This document shows positions 9,373 to 22,300 of a stretch of DNA of 64,000 bases, in pieces (the stretch's first letter is position 1; the number at the start of each line of letters is the position of its first letter). The notes beneath the pieces were generated by a model. That model was not told where the DNA came from, made no database searches, and worked only from the letters and a program-made list of their open reading frames with translations. This DNA comes from Mycoplasmopsis columboralis (lineage in GTDB: Bacteria > Bacillota_I > Bacilli_A > Mycoplasmatales > Metamycoplasmataceae): contig NZ_LR215039.1 in NCBI RefSeq assembly GCF_900660675.1, positions 682,001 to 746,000 of the forward strand, written 5' to 3'. A program made the translations under genes and the position numbers.

Positions 9373-10008
9373 TTGAAAAAACCAAGAACTAGATTAACAA
9401 CTTCGGTTATTGCTTATTTAGCATTTTGATTAAGTTTATTTATTCTATTTACTTTTAGCAACATCGGAATTATTCCTTTAGGACCAGTTAGTTTAAACTT
9501 AGTAACTTTTTTATTGGTTCTATGTTGTGCTCATTTAGGTTTTCGTGGTGGCTTTTGAGGTGGTGTTTTTTTAGGTTGTTGTTCTTTTTTTGCTGCTATA
9601 GTATTTGGAAGAGTTTTGTTCCAATATCCACTTATTTCGGTGTTACCAAGAATACTATTGGGTCTAGTAGTGTTTTTATTGATGAACATAGCTGAAAATA
9701 CAATTAAGAAAATTAAATTAAAATCAACTAAAAAATCTTTTGTTGGAGCAATGACAATTTTAATTTATTTTTTTGTAGGGTCTTTTAGTGCACTAGCAAA
9801 CACCTTACTGGTAACTGCTGGAGTGTTCTTACAACAAGGACTTTTTGGCGATAATTTAATTCCTTTTGATAAATGGGTTTTATTAGTTTGAATTAATGCT
9901 GTTTTAGAATTTTTTGCAATCGGATTAATTACAGCTATGTCTTCATTATTTTTGTTTTGATTAGCTCAAAAACGGAATGTGTGATTTACTCATAAAAACA
10001 AGTGATAA
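9373..10008 (+). CDS. ECF-type transporter S-component, possibly for pantothenate
   Basis: 211 residues, about six hydrophobic segments. It starts at TTG 9373 behind GAGAGGTG; the ATG at 9360 is out of frame. The pattern LGFRGGFWGGVFLGCCSFFA then FGRVLF, LPRILLGLVVFLL resembles substrate-binding S-components of energy-coupling-factor transporters. These bind a vitamin and dock on a shared EcfAAT module not seen here. It ends in TGA-Trp then TAA. Its divergent position next to coaBC-coaX suggests pantothenate, but this is inference from context; riboflavin, folate or thiamin are alternatives. Confidence 0.65.
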
Positions 10009-10024
10009 ATATTGCTTGTTTTTA
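9993..10024 (+). terminator. Terminator of the S-component gene
   Basis: TAAAAACAAG and CTTGTTTTTA form a perfect 10-bp stem that includes the stop codon region in its loop, with T's continuing after it. Confidence 0.8.
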
Positions 10025-10044
10025 TTTAACTTATTTTAGAACCA

Positions 10045-10067
10045 TTATAATGCTATAAGCATTATAA
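10045..10067 (+). promoter_or_regulatory. Perfect palindrome upstream of gyrB
   Basis: TTATAATGCT, ATA, AGCATTATAA: ten-base arms with a three-base centre. It contains a TATAAT (10046-10051) and is followed by AAGGAG. A second TATAAT lies near 10078-10084. It could be an operator over a promoter or a leader stem. Confidence 0.5.
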
Positions 10068-10101
10068 GGAGAATTTGATATAATAAAAATAATTATTTTA
10101 A

Positions 10102-12060
<1,959 letters not shown>

Positions 12061-12063
12061 TTA

Positions 12064-12086
12064 ATCGCCTTAAGGCGGTTTTTTTG
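12064..12086 (+). terminator. Terminator of gyrB
   Basis: ATCGCC, TTAA, GGCGGT, followed by a run of T's. Confidence 0.88.
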
Positions 12087-12093
12087 TTTAAAT

Positions 12094-12121
12094 AAAAAAG
12101 AAAGCCTCATTAAAAGGCTTT
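12094..12121 (-). terminator. Terminator of plsY
   Basis: AAAGCCT and AGGCTTT stem (12101-12121) with a T-run on the minus strand. The plsY stop codon overlaps the stem. Confidence 0.75.
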
Positions 12122-12797
12122 ACTTGATTTTAGACTCTTGTCCTTTTAAGAGGCGTTTAATGTTTGAATGATGTGAAATAATTAAAAGAATTAGTGAAAC
12201 AGTAGCAATTAATGAATTTATTCATCAATAAGGATTATTTTGCCCAGCGGTAACAGCTAAAATACCTGTGACAATTCAAGGAACATACATTAAAGCAATC
12301 ATCACTGTAGCGGTTAAAATACTTGAAAGGGACACCATTTTTTTAAGATATAAAGAACCAAAGAAAATTAGTGCAGCAATAAAAAACAATGTAATGTTAA
12401 TTGAAATTAATAATCCAACTGAACACGCAACGGCTTTACCGCCTTTAAAATCAAAAAAAACTGGAAATACATGACCAAAGACAGTTCCTACTCCAGCCAA
12501 AATTGGAAAAAACACAATTTGTGAATAGTTGCTTTGTCAAGCGTAACTTATAAAATAAGCACTATACACTGCAAGAACAGTTTTAGCAATGTCAATTATT
12601 AAAACCACAAAAGCAAATTTTTTACCAAATGCACGAAGCGAATTAGTGGCTCCAGCATTTTTAGAATAATGATTTCTAACATCATCATTTTTGTATTTTT
12701 TACTTAAAATAATTGATGTATTAAGTGATCCTCACAAATATCCGAGTAAAAGAGCTGATAAGTTAGCTACAATTGAATAAAAAACAATCAAATTCAT
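12120..12797 (-). CDS. plsY: Glycerol-3-phosphate acyltransferase PlsY
   Basis: 225 residues, multi-pass membrane protein. The three cytoplasmic PlsY motifs are present: GYLWGSLNTSIILSK, NAGATNSLRAFGKK (acyl-phosphate loop) and FGHVFPVFFDFKGGKAVA. It transfers an acyl group from acyl phosphate to glycerol-3-phosphate, the first step of phospholipid synthesis. The next step, plsC, is at the far end of this window. TGA-Trp occurs at several positions. Convergent with gyrB. Confidence 0.93.
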
Positions 12798-12819
12798 AGT
12801 TTTCAAATTATACCAAAAT

Positions 12820-12842
12820 AAAAAAGTGCCTTATTTAGGCAC
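12820..12842 (-). terminator. Terminator of gpmI
   Basis: GTGCC and GGCAC stem around the stop codon, then a T-run on the minus strand. Confidence 0.8.
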
Positions 12843-14352
12843 AATTACATTTTAAAATTAATGATTCTTCATCCATTTCTTGTGGTTTATCAACTCCAAT
12901 ATAATCAAGAACTGTTGGAGCAATGTTAGCTAATTTTCCATCTCTAAGTTTAAGTGATTTGTCAGTGGTAATGAGCATTACTGGACTGCTGGTGTGTTTT
13001 GTAGCTGGTTTACCGTTTTCATCTTCAGTAATTTCAGCATTACCATGATCAGCTGTAATAAAGACAGTTACATCATTTTGTTCGGCAAATTCTACTACTC
13101 TAGCAATTTGTGAATCAAGCACTTCTACTGCAGTAATTGCTGATTTTAAGTTACCGGTGTGTCCAACCATGTCTGGATTGGCGTAGTTCATAATTGCTAC
13201 ATCATAATTTAATGCATTAGCAAGTAATTCATCAGTAATTTCTTTAGCTGACATTTGTGGAGCATCAGCGTATGATTCTACTTTAAGAGAAGGAACCATG
13301 ATCCGATGTGAGTTTTTAAACTCAATATCATTTCCTCCATCCATAAAGTAAGTTACGTGAGCGTATTTTTGGGTTTCAGCTAATCTTAATTGAGTTTTGT
13401 TAGCAATTTCAAGAACTCTACCAATTGGCATAGAAATTTGCATCTCTGAGAAAGCAACAACTGTGTCGATTCCTTCATATTTCATCATTGACACAAATTT
13501 GTTAACTTTTACTTTGTTTTGTGGTTGAACATCATAAAGTGAAGAATTTACAAACAAGTGAGTAAGTTGTCTTGCACGATCTGGGCGGAAGTTAAAGAAA
13601 ATAATGCTATCGTGATCTTTAACAAAGTATTTCGCATCTAAAGTATTGTTATATGCAGGTACAAAAAATTCATCAGTAACATTGTTTTGATAACTTTCTT
13701 TTACATACTCTTTAATATCGCTAAAACTTGCTTGTGATTTCCCTAACAATGCATCATAGCCTTTTTCAACTCTATCAAACATACTGTCACGATCCATTGA
13801 ATAAAATCTTCCTGCAATTGAAGCGATTTTATAATCATATTTGTTTGTAAGTTCAATTAATTTATCAAGTGAAGATTCAATTGAAGCAGGAGCTACATCT
13901 CTACCATCTCCAAAAACGTGGACAGCTACATTTTTTACTCCATTTTGATGTGCAGCATTTAAAATTTCAAATAAGTGTGAATCAAGTGAGTGAACTCCTC
14001 CTGGAGAAAGAAGACCCATAACATGTAAAGTAGCGTTATTTTGTTTAACGTCTTCAAAAGCTTCAACAAAAGCTTTATTACTTTTGAATTTACCTTCATT
14101 TAAATCTTTAGCTATTAATGATAATCCAGTATACACAACAGTTCCCGCACCAATGTTAAGGTGACCAACTTCTGAGTTTCCCATTTGTCCTTTAGGAAGA
14201 CCTACATATTCTCCTGAAGCTTGAATTAATGAGTTTGGATATTCTTTAAATAATTTATCAAATGTTGGGGTCTTAGCTAATGCAAAGGCATTTCCTTGAG
14301 TTTCTTTTCTAAGACCTAATCCATCAATAACAATTAAAATTGTTTTTTTCAT
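12835..14352 (-). CDS. gpmI: 2,3-bisphosphoglycerate-independent phosphoglycerate mutase
   Basis: 505 residues, full length for the alkaline-phosphatase-superfamily enzyme that converts 3-phosphoglycerate to 2-phosphoglycerate. Visible motifs: VIDGLGLR (first metal Asp), MGNSEVGHLNIGAG (phosphorylated Ser), HVFGDGRDVAP, FNFRPDRARQLT, NYANPDMVGHTG and TADHGNAE. The C-terminus ends in a short CNCA, unusual for the family. With tpiA and pyk it covers lower glycolysis. Ribosome-binding site AGGAGAA lies just upstream of ATG 14352. Confidence 0.96.
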   Translation of the reverse strand: MKKTILIVIDGLGLRKETQGNAFALAKTPTFDKLFKEYPNSLIQASGEYVGLPKGQMGNSEVGHLNIGAGTVVYTGLSLIAKDLNEGKFKSNKAFVEAFEDVKQNNATLHVMGLLSPGGVHSLDSHLFEILNAAHQNGVKNVAVHVFGDGRDVAPASIESSLDKLIELTNKYDYKIASIAGRFYSMDRDSMFDRVEKGYDALLGKSQASFSDIKEYVKESYQNNVTDEFFVPAYNNTLDAKYFVKDHDSIIFFNFRPDRARQLTHLFVNSSLYDVQPQNKVKVNKFVSMMKYEGIDTVVAFSEMQISMPIGRVLEIANKTQLRLAETQKYAHVTYFMDGGNDIEFKNSHRIMVPSLKVESYADAPQMSAKEITDELLANALNYDVAIMNYANPDMVGHTGNLKSAITAVEVLDSQIARVVEFAEQNDVTVFITADHGNAEITEDENGKPATKHTSSPVMLITTDKSLKLRDGKLANIAPTVLDYIGVDKPQEMDEESLILKCNCA

Positions 14353-14398
14353 ATTTTCTCCTAATGATTTTATATTTTACGTTGTTAATTAGTTTATC

Positions 14399-14425
14399 AA
14401 AACAACACACAATTTGTGTTGTTTT
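14399..14425 (-). terminator. Probable terminator of prs-rsmG
   Basis: AAAACAACAC and GTGTTGTTTT form a perfect 10-bp stem with a seven-base loop just after the rsmG stop. The T-run beyond it is poor, so it may be an imperfect terminator or an mRNA 3' stabiliser. Confidence 0.5.
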
Positions 14426-15113
14426 AATTGGTTTTTTTATCTTTGACAATATCTTTTCATTTGAAAGGAAATTGACTTGGAGTGCTTCTTTTTTTGGTAA
14501 TTTCTACAATTACATTTTGTTTATCAATTGCAGGAAGTGCGAATTCTTTAACTACAATATTTGTGGATAAAAGTTTTAAAATATTTTGAGCATCGTTTAA
14601 CTCTTCTTGATATTTTCTTCCTTTAATTAGTGACATTTTTCCATTTAATTTAACCAAATGAAAACTTGCCATAAGCATTGTTTTGATAGTTCCAACTGCT
14701 CGAGCAGTTACTACATCAAATTGGTTTTTTTGCAAAACTTCTTCAGCTCTAATCTTTACAACTATAACATTTGTTAGTTGTAATTGTTCAATAACAATAT
14801 TTAAAAAATCAACTCTTTTTTGTAATGGTTCGTAAATGGTAATTTGTTTGTGAGAATTTACAATTGCATATGGAAGCGAAGGAAAACCAGCACCAGCTCC
14901 TATATCTAAAATTTGGGTGTCTTGCTTTTCGATTATTTTATTCATAAATAATAACGATTCTAAAATTCCCTCTTCTCAGAGCTTATCACCTGAAAAACCA
15001 GTTAGATTCATTACTTTATTTTTTTGTTCGATTAAATCTACATATAATTGCAGTTTGTTAAAGTCTCAATTATTCTTTAAACACAACTGATAAACAATAT
15101 CTTTATTTAGCAC
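14424..15113 (-). CDS. rsmG: 16S rRNA (guanine-N7)-methyltransferase RsmG
   Basis: 229 residues with a GTG start at 15113 inside the last codons of prs (11-base overlap); this gives MLNKDIVYQLCLKNNWDFNK. It continues with NKVMNLTGFSGDKLWEE and the SAM-binding motif ILDIGAGAGFPSLPYAI, then VTARAVGTIKTML. Family length is about 210-240. It methylates G527 of 16S rRNA. TGA-Trp codons occur at both ends, so the readable open frame was much shorter under the standard code. Coupled to prs. Confidence 0.9.
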
Positions 15114-16077
15114 GCAAATCAGCTTTCATTAATGAATATACTTCAGAAACACTACTTCCGCTATATTGTGCTTGAATTACTTTACCTAAAAATTCTCCTA
15201 ATGATACAATCTTGAGTTTTGAGTATTTAGAAGCAAGCTCTCGATTGTCAATACTATCAGTAACAATGACAGCTTTAACAGCATCATTGTTTTCAAACAT
15301 ATCAAAACCTTTAGTAAATAAACCATGGGTTGCCGCTAAAATGATATCTTTAGCACCGTTTTTCTTCAATGTTTCAGCAGCTTTAATGATTGTGCCTCCA
15401 GTATCAATAATATCGTCAATGATAATGGCGTTTTGATTTGAAATATCACCAATAAGACCCATAACTTCAGTTTGGTTTACATCGGTTCTTCTTTTATCAA
15501 TAACACAAATTTTAGCTGTGTCAGATAAAATTTCAGCTAATCTTCTAGCTCTTACTGTTCCCCCGTGATCTGGGGAAACAACAGTAAAGTCTTGATCATA
15601 TTCTTTAAGTGATTGAGCAATTGTGTATTGAGCGCGTAAATCATCAAGTGGCACATCAAAAAAACCTTGAATTGATGGGTTGTGCAAGTCAACACAAATT
15701 AATTTAGTTGCTCCAGCTACTTGTAGTAAGTTAGCTACTAACTTGGCACCAATTGGTTGTCTACCGCTGGCCTTACGGTCTTGACGAGCATAACCATAAT
15801 AGCTTAAGCACACAGTAATGGTGTTAGCACTTGCTCTTTTAAGGGAGTCAATAAAAAGAAGCAATTGCATAATATTGTCATTAACTGGTCTTGCAGTGTT
15901 AGCGATGATAAAAACATCTCTACCACGAACTGTTTGATCAGATACAAGCATATTTTCGCCATCAGCGTATGTGGTTTTGTGAATTTTAGTAAGTGGTATT
16001 TGAACTATGTCTGAAATTTTTTGAGCTAATTCAATTGAATTGTCCATTCCAAATAAAATAATATTTTTCTTTTCCAT
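15103..16077 (-). CDS. prs: Ribose-phosphate pyrophosphokinase
   Basis: 324 residues. It makes PRPP from ribose-5-phosphate and ATP. It has the flexible loop with YARQDRKASGRQPIGAKL, the metal site CVDLHNPSIQGFFDVP, SPDHGGTVRARRLAE and the PRPP loop IIDDIIDTGGTI. No internal TGA. Start ATG with an AGGA-type site. First gene of prs-rsmG, under an AT-rich imperfectly palindromic upstream region (about 16103-16135). Confidence 0.97.
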   Translation of the reverse strand: MEKKNIILFGMDNSIELAQKISDIVQIPLTKIHKTTYADGENMLVSDQTVRGRDVFIIANTARPVNDNIMQLLLFIDSLKRASANTITVCLSYYGYARQDRKASGRQPIGAKLVANLLQVAGATKLICVDLHNPSIQGFFDVPLDDLRAQYTIAQSLKEYDQDFTVVSPDHGGTVRARRLAEILSDTAKICVIDKRRTDVNQTEVMGLIGDISNQNAIIIDDIIDTGGTIIKAAETLKKNGAKDIILAATHGLFTKGFDMFENNDAVKAVIVTDSIDNRELASKYSKLKIVSLGEFLGKVIQAQYSGSSVSEVYSLMKADLRAK

Positions 16078-16207
16078 TTTTCCTCTTTATGAATTAATTT
16101 TTTAATAATTAAATTATATAATTTAAATTATTAATATCTTTTAAAATGTGTAAAGAAAAAACTTTTTCACTTTGTTTTTTTTAAAATTGATGTAATATTA
16201 TTTTAGT

Positions 16208-16284
16208 GGTCGCGTAGCTCAGTTGGATAGAGCACAAGCCTTCTAAGCTTGTTGTCACAGGTTCGAGCCCTGTCGTGATCGCCA
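16208..16284 (+). tRNA. trnR: tRNA-Arg, anticodon TCT
   Basis: 77 nt with encoded CCA. The acceptor GGTCGCG pairs with CGTGATC (two G-T wobbles). The D-arm has GCTCAGTTGGATAGAGC, the anticodon stem is CAAGC/GCTTG around CTTCTAA, and the T-arm contains GGTTCGAGCCC. It decodes AGA, a common Arg codon at this base composition. Confidence 0.98.
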
Positions 16285-16338
16285 TTTTTTTATTTCTTTT
16301 TTTAATAATTTTCTTTTTCTCGGTACCAAAGCAAGAAA

Positions 16339-16366
16339 AAAAGCAGAAAAACTGCTTTTATTTTTT
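16339..16366. terminator. Bidirectional terminator between tRNA-Arg and the giant gene
   Basis: AAAAGCAG, five A's, CTGCTTTT, with A/T runs on both sides. It serves the tRNA on the plus strand and the convergent giant gene on the minus strand. Confidence 0.8.
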
Positions 16367-16373
16367 TTATTTT

Positions 16374-19300
16374 TTAAGAATCCTTACGTATTTTAAATCA
16401 GAATTTGTCAATTGTTGCTGCATATAATGTTTGTCTTGCTGAAGATTTAATGAGTTGTGTTTTGTTATTTGCGACATAATCAGTTGCAGGTATAGGAGTT
16501 AATCTAGCAGATTTTAGATCATTAAAGTTTGTTCTAGAAATAGGAGCTTGACCTCCATTAACAGGTCAAAGTGGTGATGCTCCGACTGAGTTTGATGAAC
16601 CTACTGGGAATAAGTTAAATCTATAGGCTCCAACAGGAGCATTAAAGACTACTCCACCAGGACCTTCTGCGTTTCCGCTAGCAGAAACCAATGAATAAAA
16701 CTTAATTAGTTCTTCTGGACTATAGCTATAAGAACTACCAGCTGCACGAGCTCTTACTCCGAGTTGTCTAGCTCATTCTCTGTCTTCAGCTGGGTATTGA
16801 TTATTATTTGCAACCACACCTACTTTATTTACAAGAGTTCTAGGTGCAAGGTTAGAAACAGCAAGTTGAATAGGTGAATAAAGAACATTTTCCAATCATG
16901 TATTGAAGATGTAAAGTTTTTTGGTTCTAACATCATAATCAAAACCGAATCTATATTGATTAAAGCTAATTCCACTACCAAATTCATTTGAGTTTCATCA
17001 ACCTGAAGAATTAGTAATTCTATATTCTCCATGAACTCTATTATCATATCAAATTGGAGTATTGGTTGGAGCTCCTCACTCTCCATTTGTTGGATGTCCG
17101 GCAAATCTTCCTGGAATCATTTGAAGGAAAATAAGTTCTTTAAGGTTATCGTCTCCTCAAGCTCTAACTTTTTCAATTGATGAATCACCATTTAAAATTA
17201 CGTTATATGTAAATGAAAGAGCTGTTTGGTTTAAGAAACCGAAGTTATATCTATCGTTTTCTCTGTCTGGATGATTATCTATTAAGGCACTAGTTCTATA
17301 ACCGATATCTGAAACATTTTCTGGTTTTGTTCAATTTCCTGTCGGTTGAATTGTTCCGTTTCTTGGATTAGTTCCAGAATTAAAGTAGTAACTATTTGTT
17401 GAATCTAGATCTAAAATAGCTTCCTTAAATTTGTTGTATGCCTTTTTAATAACATCATTTTTAATTTTAGTTTCTTCAGCTTGTGTCATTCCGGTTCTGT
17501 AGTCAGGAACAAGTCATCCGGCTTCATCAACATTAAATACTTCTTGTCTTGCTGCGTATCCAATATTGTTATTTCTATCATAGAAAATATCTGAAGAACC
17601 ACTTACTAATGAAATTCTATCTAATGTATTAAAGGTAATATCAACTTCTTTTTCAATTTCGTATTCACCAATTATAGAGTTTGGTGATTCATATTTATAT
17701 ACAATTTTAGCTTTTAATGTTTTTCGATCTAGGTCATCTTGAGTTGGAGCAATGTATTTAAATCAACCATTTTCGTCATATTTTTTAAGATATATCTTAA
17801 CTGTTGAGTTAGAAAAGATTGAACCAATTTGATCTACATTTGTCACGTCTTTTTTAGTGAAAGCAAATTGAGTGAATTGTGATAAGAAGTTATCATTATT
17901 TGAAATAAGTAATTTATCTGAATTATCTTTAGGCTGAATGGTTTGGAAGAATTCAGAAAACTTTTCTCTTGTTACATCTTTTTCAGTGATAATTACTTGA
18001 TATTTGTGTTCAAAAGGTGTATTTTTTTGTCCTAATGTAGATGGTAAAGGATTATTTAATGAAGGATTTTTTTCTAATTGAGTGAAAAGAAGTTTTTTCT
18101 TCTCAGGATCATTCATTCAATCTTTGAAACTTGTTGCATTTTCAATAACTAAATACACATATTTTGATAAATCACTTGTTTTGTTTCAATTTTGTGGAGC
18201 AAATGAATCAGCTGTTCTTGATATTAAATTATTGATTTTTGCTCTATAAGCATCAACAAAAGTAGCATATTGTGTTTTTAATTCCTGTGTGTATTCTGAC
18301 TGGGTTTCAAAACGAATTGTTGAATATACATCCGCAAAGACTTCTTTTAAAGGATTATATTCAATTAATGCCAATATAACTTCTTTGACTTTTGCTTGAT
18401 ATTCATAGAATTGATTATTTAGCGCATCTAAGCGAACTGCAAAACTTGAAAGAGTTGTTGAGTCATTACTATCTTTTACTCTTGTATATTCATTTGCTAA
18501 AAGATCATATTGAGTTTTGTATGAATCAAAAAGATTCTTAAGAATTTCAATATCATTATAATCATAAACATTTTCGGTTTTGTTTTGGATTATTTGATCA
18601 AGTAATGTATTGAGTTTTACCATCTTGGTATGGAATCCATTTTCAGCTGAAAATTGTGGAACACCGTCACTATCTTTGGTTAAATTAGTGTTTGTAGGGT
18701 CTTGTGCAGTAGCTAACTTTGCATCAAATTCAACTTTCACTTCATTGACTAATGAAGTAACTTTTTCCTTACCTTGAGCTTGTAAAGCATCAATTAATTT
18801 ATTAAGTTTTATAGCAAACTCTTGACTAGTTGAAAAATCGCTGGCTAATGAATCATCGATTATGTTTTTAGCATTTAGTAAATTTGCGTATGTTGTTGTA
18901 TTAACGTTAGCACCACGACGAGCTTGGGTGTTTAATACTCCAAAATCAGCAACATAATCATCTACTAGCAACTTAATTTCAGAAACTTTAGCTCTTAATA
19001 TTGAATATAATCTAAAGATCTGTGAGTTTACAATTGCTTTGGCTTCAATTAATTTGTTATTTGTATCTGCAAAATTAAGAGAAGCGGAGTTATTGATTCC
19101 GTCTTGAATCTCATCAATAGCAAAATGAATAAAGTCTTGTACATAAATTGTATCAACTGTATCATTATCATTTTGTTTAAGAAAATCTAATTTTTCATTA
19201 ATAAAAGTTTTTATTGAATTTCCTTCTTGTAATTGCACTGGTAATTGAGCTTTTTTGGCTGTAATTAAACTTTCAATTTTGTTATGTAATTTAACAATTT

Positions 19301-22300
19301 CTGCCAATTTTTCGTCTTCATTGTTTTCTGTACGAGAGTTTATAACTTTTGAACCGTTGTTTTCAGCATTAAGTAAATTTTGAAGTTCGTCAAAAATTCT
19401 AGTTACTTCATCGCTATCAATTAAAGAATCTTGAAGTTTTAAGTAATTTTCAGAATCATTGATTTCAGCTCGTAAATTGATCGCATTTGTTAAGACATAA
19501 TCAATTAATGTGTTTCTTTCATTTAATCTTAATCCGTTTGGTTCTCTAAAATATTTGTTATATAAAGGTTCAAGCTCTGCATTTGGATCATTAAACTCAG
19601 CAATCAAACTATCGAATATTCTTTGGATAACAGCTCTTTCAGATTCTGTTAATGTTTTGTTGTTATCGAAACGATTTTTAACCCTAATGTAATTGGTTAA
19701 AAATCTTATTCTAAAGTATTTGTTATTAACTGCCTCTGATACTTTAACAACGCTGTTTTCGTCTTCAAGAGCAATTTTTTCAGTGTTATCGTAGTATTCT
19801 AGAGCCTTATTGATTAGTTCTTTTGCCTCGTTTATTTCATTTACAACGACAAGATCTTCACTAAAAATAGTAGTTAATAAATTATCAAGTTTATATACAT
19901 TAGAGGCTAAAGTTTTTAAATCGGTTAAATGTCTTTGAATAATATATGCTTTATCTCTAAGTTGATTAAGTTCTAAATTACCATTTTGTTGATATTCAAC
20001 GGAAGTGTTGTTTTGTTCTTGTAAGCTTGAAACTAAAGCGCTTAATCTAACTTGTAATACTGATTGTGAATTTTCAAACTCTGAATTTTGAATCAATTCA
20101 AAAATTTCATTTGTTTCGATTCTGAACTCATTGACTGTAATTCAGTGTTGCTTAATTTGATTAAATTCAGCAATAAGTTTTTCATAAGTTTGATCTCAAG
20201 TGGGAGAATTTAAATTGTATAAGTCAGAAACAGTATAAGCGTTGTTAGATTGTTTTCCTAATTTAGTATCAGAATCAACTTCTTGTACTGGCACTGAATC
20301 TCATAATAACTTTGTAAGTTGATTTGCATCAGTTAAATTACCTACATAACCTTGATTTCTAAGTTGTGAAATTTTATAAGAAATCTCACTTTGTTTTGTT
20401 ACAAGTTCTTTTATTTTAGTTGCCTTTTTATTCAATTGTTTTAACGCTTCTACTGTTTGAGAATCAACTGATTCAATATTAGAAGTTGTTTCAATTAAAT
20501 TTATATATTCAGTCAAACTATTTTTCTTACTTGCTCCATCAGTTCCGTTATAGGTATAAAAACTTATCGGTTCAACAACTGAGGTTTCACTACCATTAAT
20601 AAGTGTTCTTATATCACTTACTATTTGAGAAAGAATATTTGCCTGTTTTAGTTTCTCAATAACAATTTCCAATTTTTCGTTTAATTGTGTATATTCTTGA
20701 CTTTGTGTTGCTTGTGTGTATAAATTACGTGCCTGAGCAACTAAATCTTGAACATCTTTTGAATATTGTTTTGATGAAACAAAATTGTTTTCAGAAGATT
20801 TCTCAACTTCTGAAATACCAATTGAAACTGTGTTTGCCAAAGTAGCTATATTATCTTGATTTTCTTGCAAGAAGTTAACTCTGTCACGAAGTGGGAATAA
20901 TTGTTCTTTTGTTGTAGCAGCTTGAGCATCTGAAATAATTTTATCTAGAGCTGCATGAATAATACCAGTTGCATTTTCATCAACCCCCGCAGGTTTAGCT
21001 GAGAATTTTGTAGCTAGTGTAGATTTTAATCCAATTTCATTTTCATTTATTTTTCTGTTAATTTGATCACGAAGAATTTGAACTGTTACCTCTTGATCAT
21101 AAACAACTTGTAAATCGCGCTTTAGCTGAACTAAATTATCATAATCATTATCTGCTGAAGGTTCAGATGCGCTTAAAGCGTCATTCAATCTGCTAATTGA
21201 TTCTTGTTGTAAAGTTGAATTGTTTTGGTTATTTTGAAGCGTATCAATAAGGTCGGCTGTATCTCTTTGCAATGACACAAGTGTAGTGTTATGAGTAATT
21301 TTTTCTCTTAAATCTTTTACTCTATCAAGATCAGTTTCAGCATTATCTAATTCAGCTAAAATACTGCTTTTAAATGAAGAAGTTCAATCTTTGATATTTT
21401 GATGTTTATCAGTAGAACCAAAACTTGATGATTTTGTAAAATTGTAAAGTTTGTTTAATTCATAAAGTGCTAACTCTTTTTCATAAGCTAGTTTAAGAAT
21501 ATCTTGGTGTTTCTTGATTTCTTCAAATCCCACAAAATTTCTTCTATTTAAATTCTTGTCATCAATAAATGCGTTTTTAGATTTTTCGTAGTAACGAGAA
21601 AAGTTGGCATTTGAATCAGCATTTCGTAAATTTGCATATGCAGTATCCAATTGAACAATTAAATCGTCGGTTTTTTGAATTTCGGCATTGAAATCTACAG
21701 TTAATTTATCTTTTTTAGCTTTGAATTCTTGAAAGTCAGCAATAAGTTTTTCTTTATGTGTATTTACTTGTTCTAGAGTTAAAGTGTCATTGTATAATGT
21801 TTCGTTTTTTTGTTCTTGAATTGATGAATTTAATTCCGCAATAGATTGATAAATTTTTCAGTTTTTATTTTCTTCTAATTCATTTTTGTAACTATTGAAA
21901 ATATCTAAATAATCTTTTTTAGCGACAGCGATCGCTTTAGCTTCTTTAACTTTAGCAAGTTTACGATCGATTTCTTCAAGCGAATCATCTACAGATAGAT
22001 CGCTCTCCCCAATGATGTTAGCTAAATATCTAGCAATTAATTGATAATCATCATTATTGTATGTGTTAAACAACACCATTAATTCGTTAATTGAATTTGC
22101 TAAATCTCTTTCTTTTTCAAAGAATCTTCCTGATTCTTTTAACTCCTCTAAAACAAGAGAATCTTTTTTGACAGTTGCATAATTATTAACTCTAGTTAAA
22201 GATGTATTGAAATTTAGTGCACTTTGTGAATTTGGATTTTTTTGAACATTTTGTTGAATTTGATCATTTAAAATTGTTATTTTGTCTTGATAGTAAGCAA

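Noticed and set aside
12268-12474. Plus-strand open frame inside plsY
   Set aside because: plsY on the opposite strand has all three family motifs; the plus frame has no ribosome-binding site or recognisable motif.
16096-16140. Near-palindromic AT-rich stretch upstream of prs
   Set aside because: It is built only of A and T with a one-base offset between arms; at this base composition it may be chance. It contains a plausible TATAAT.
16829-17104. A minus-strand 91-codon open frame
   Set aside because: It lies in another frame of the giant gene, which is open throughout with sensible composition; it is a shadow.
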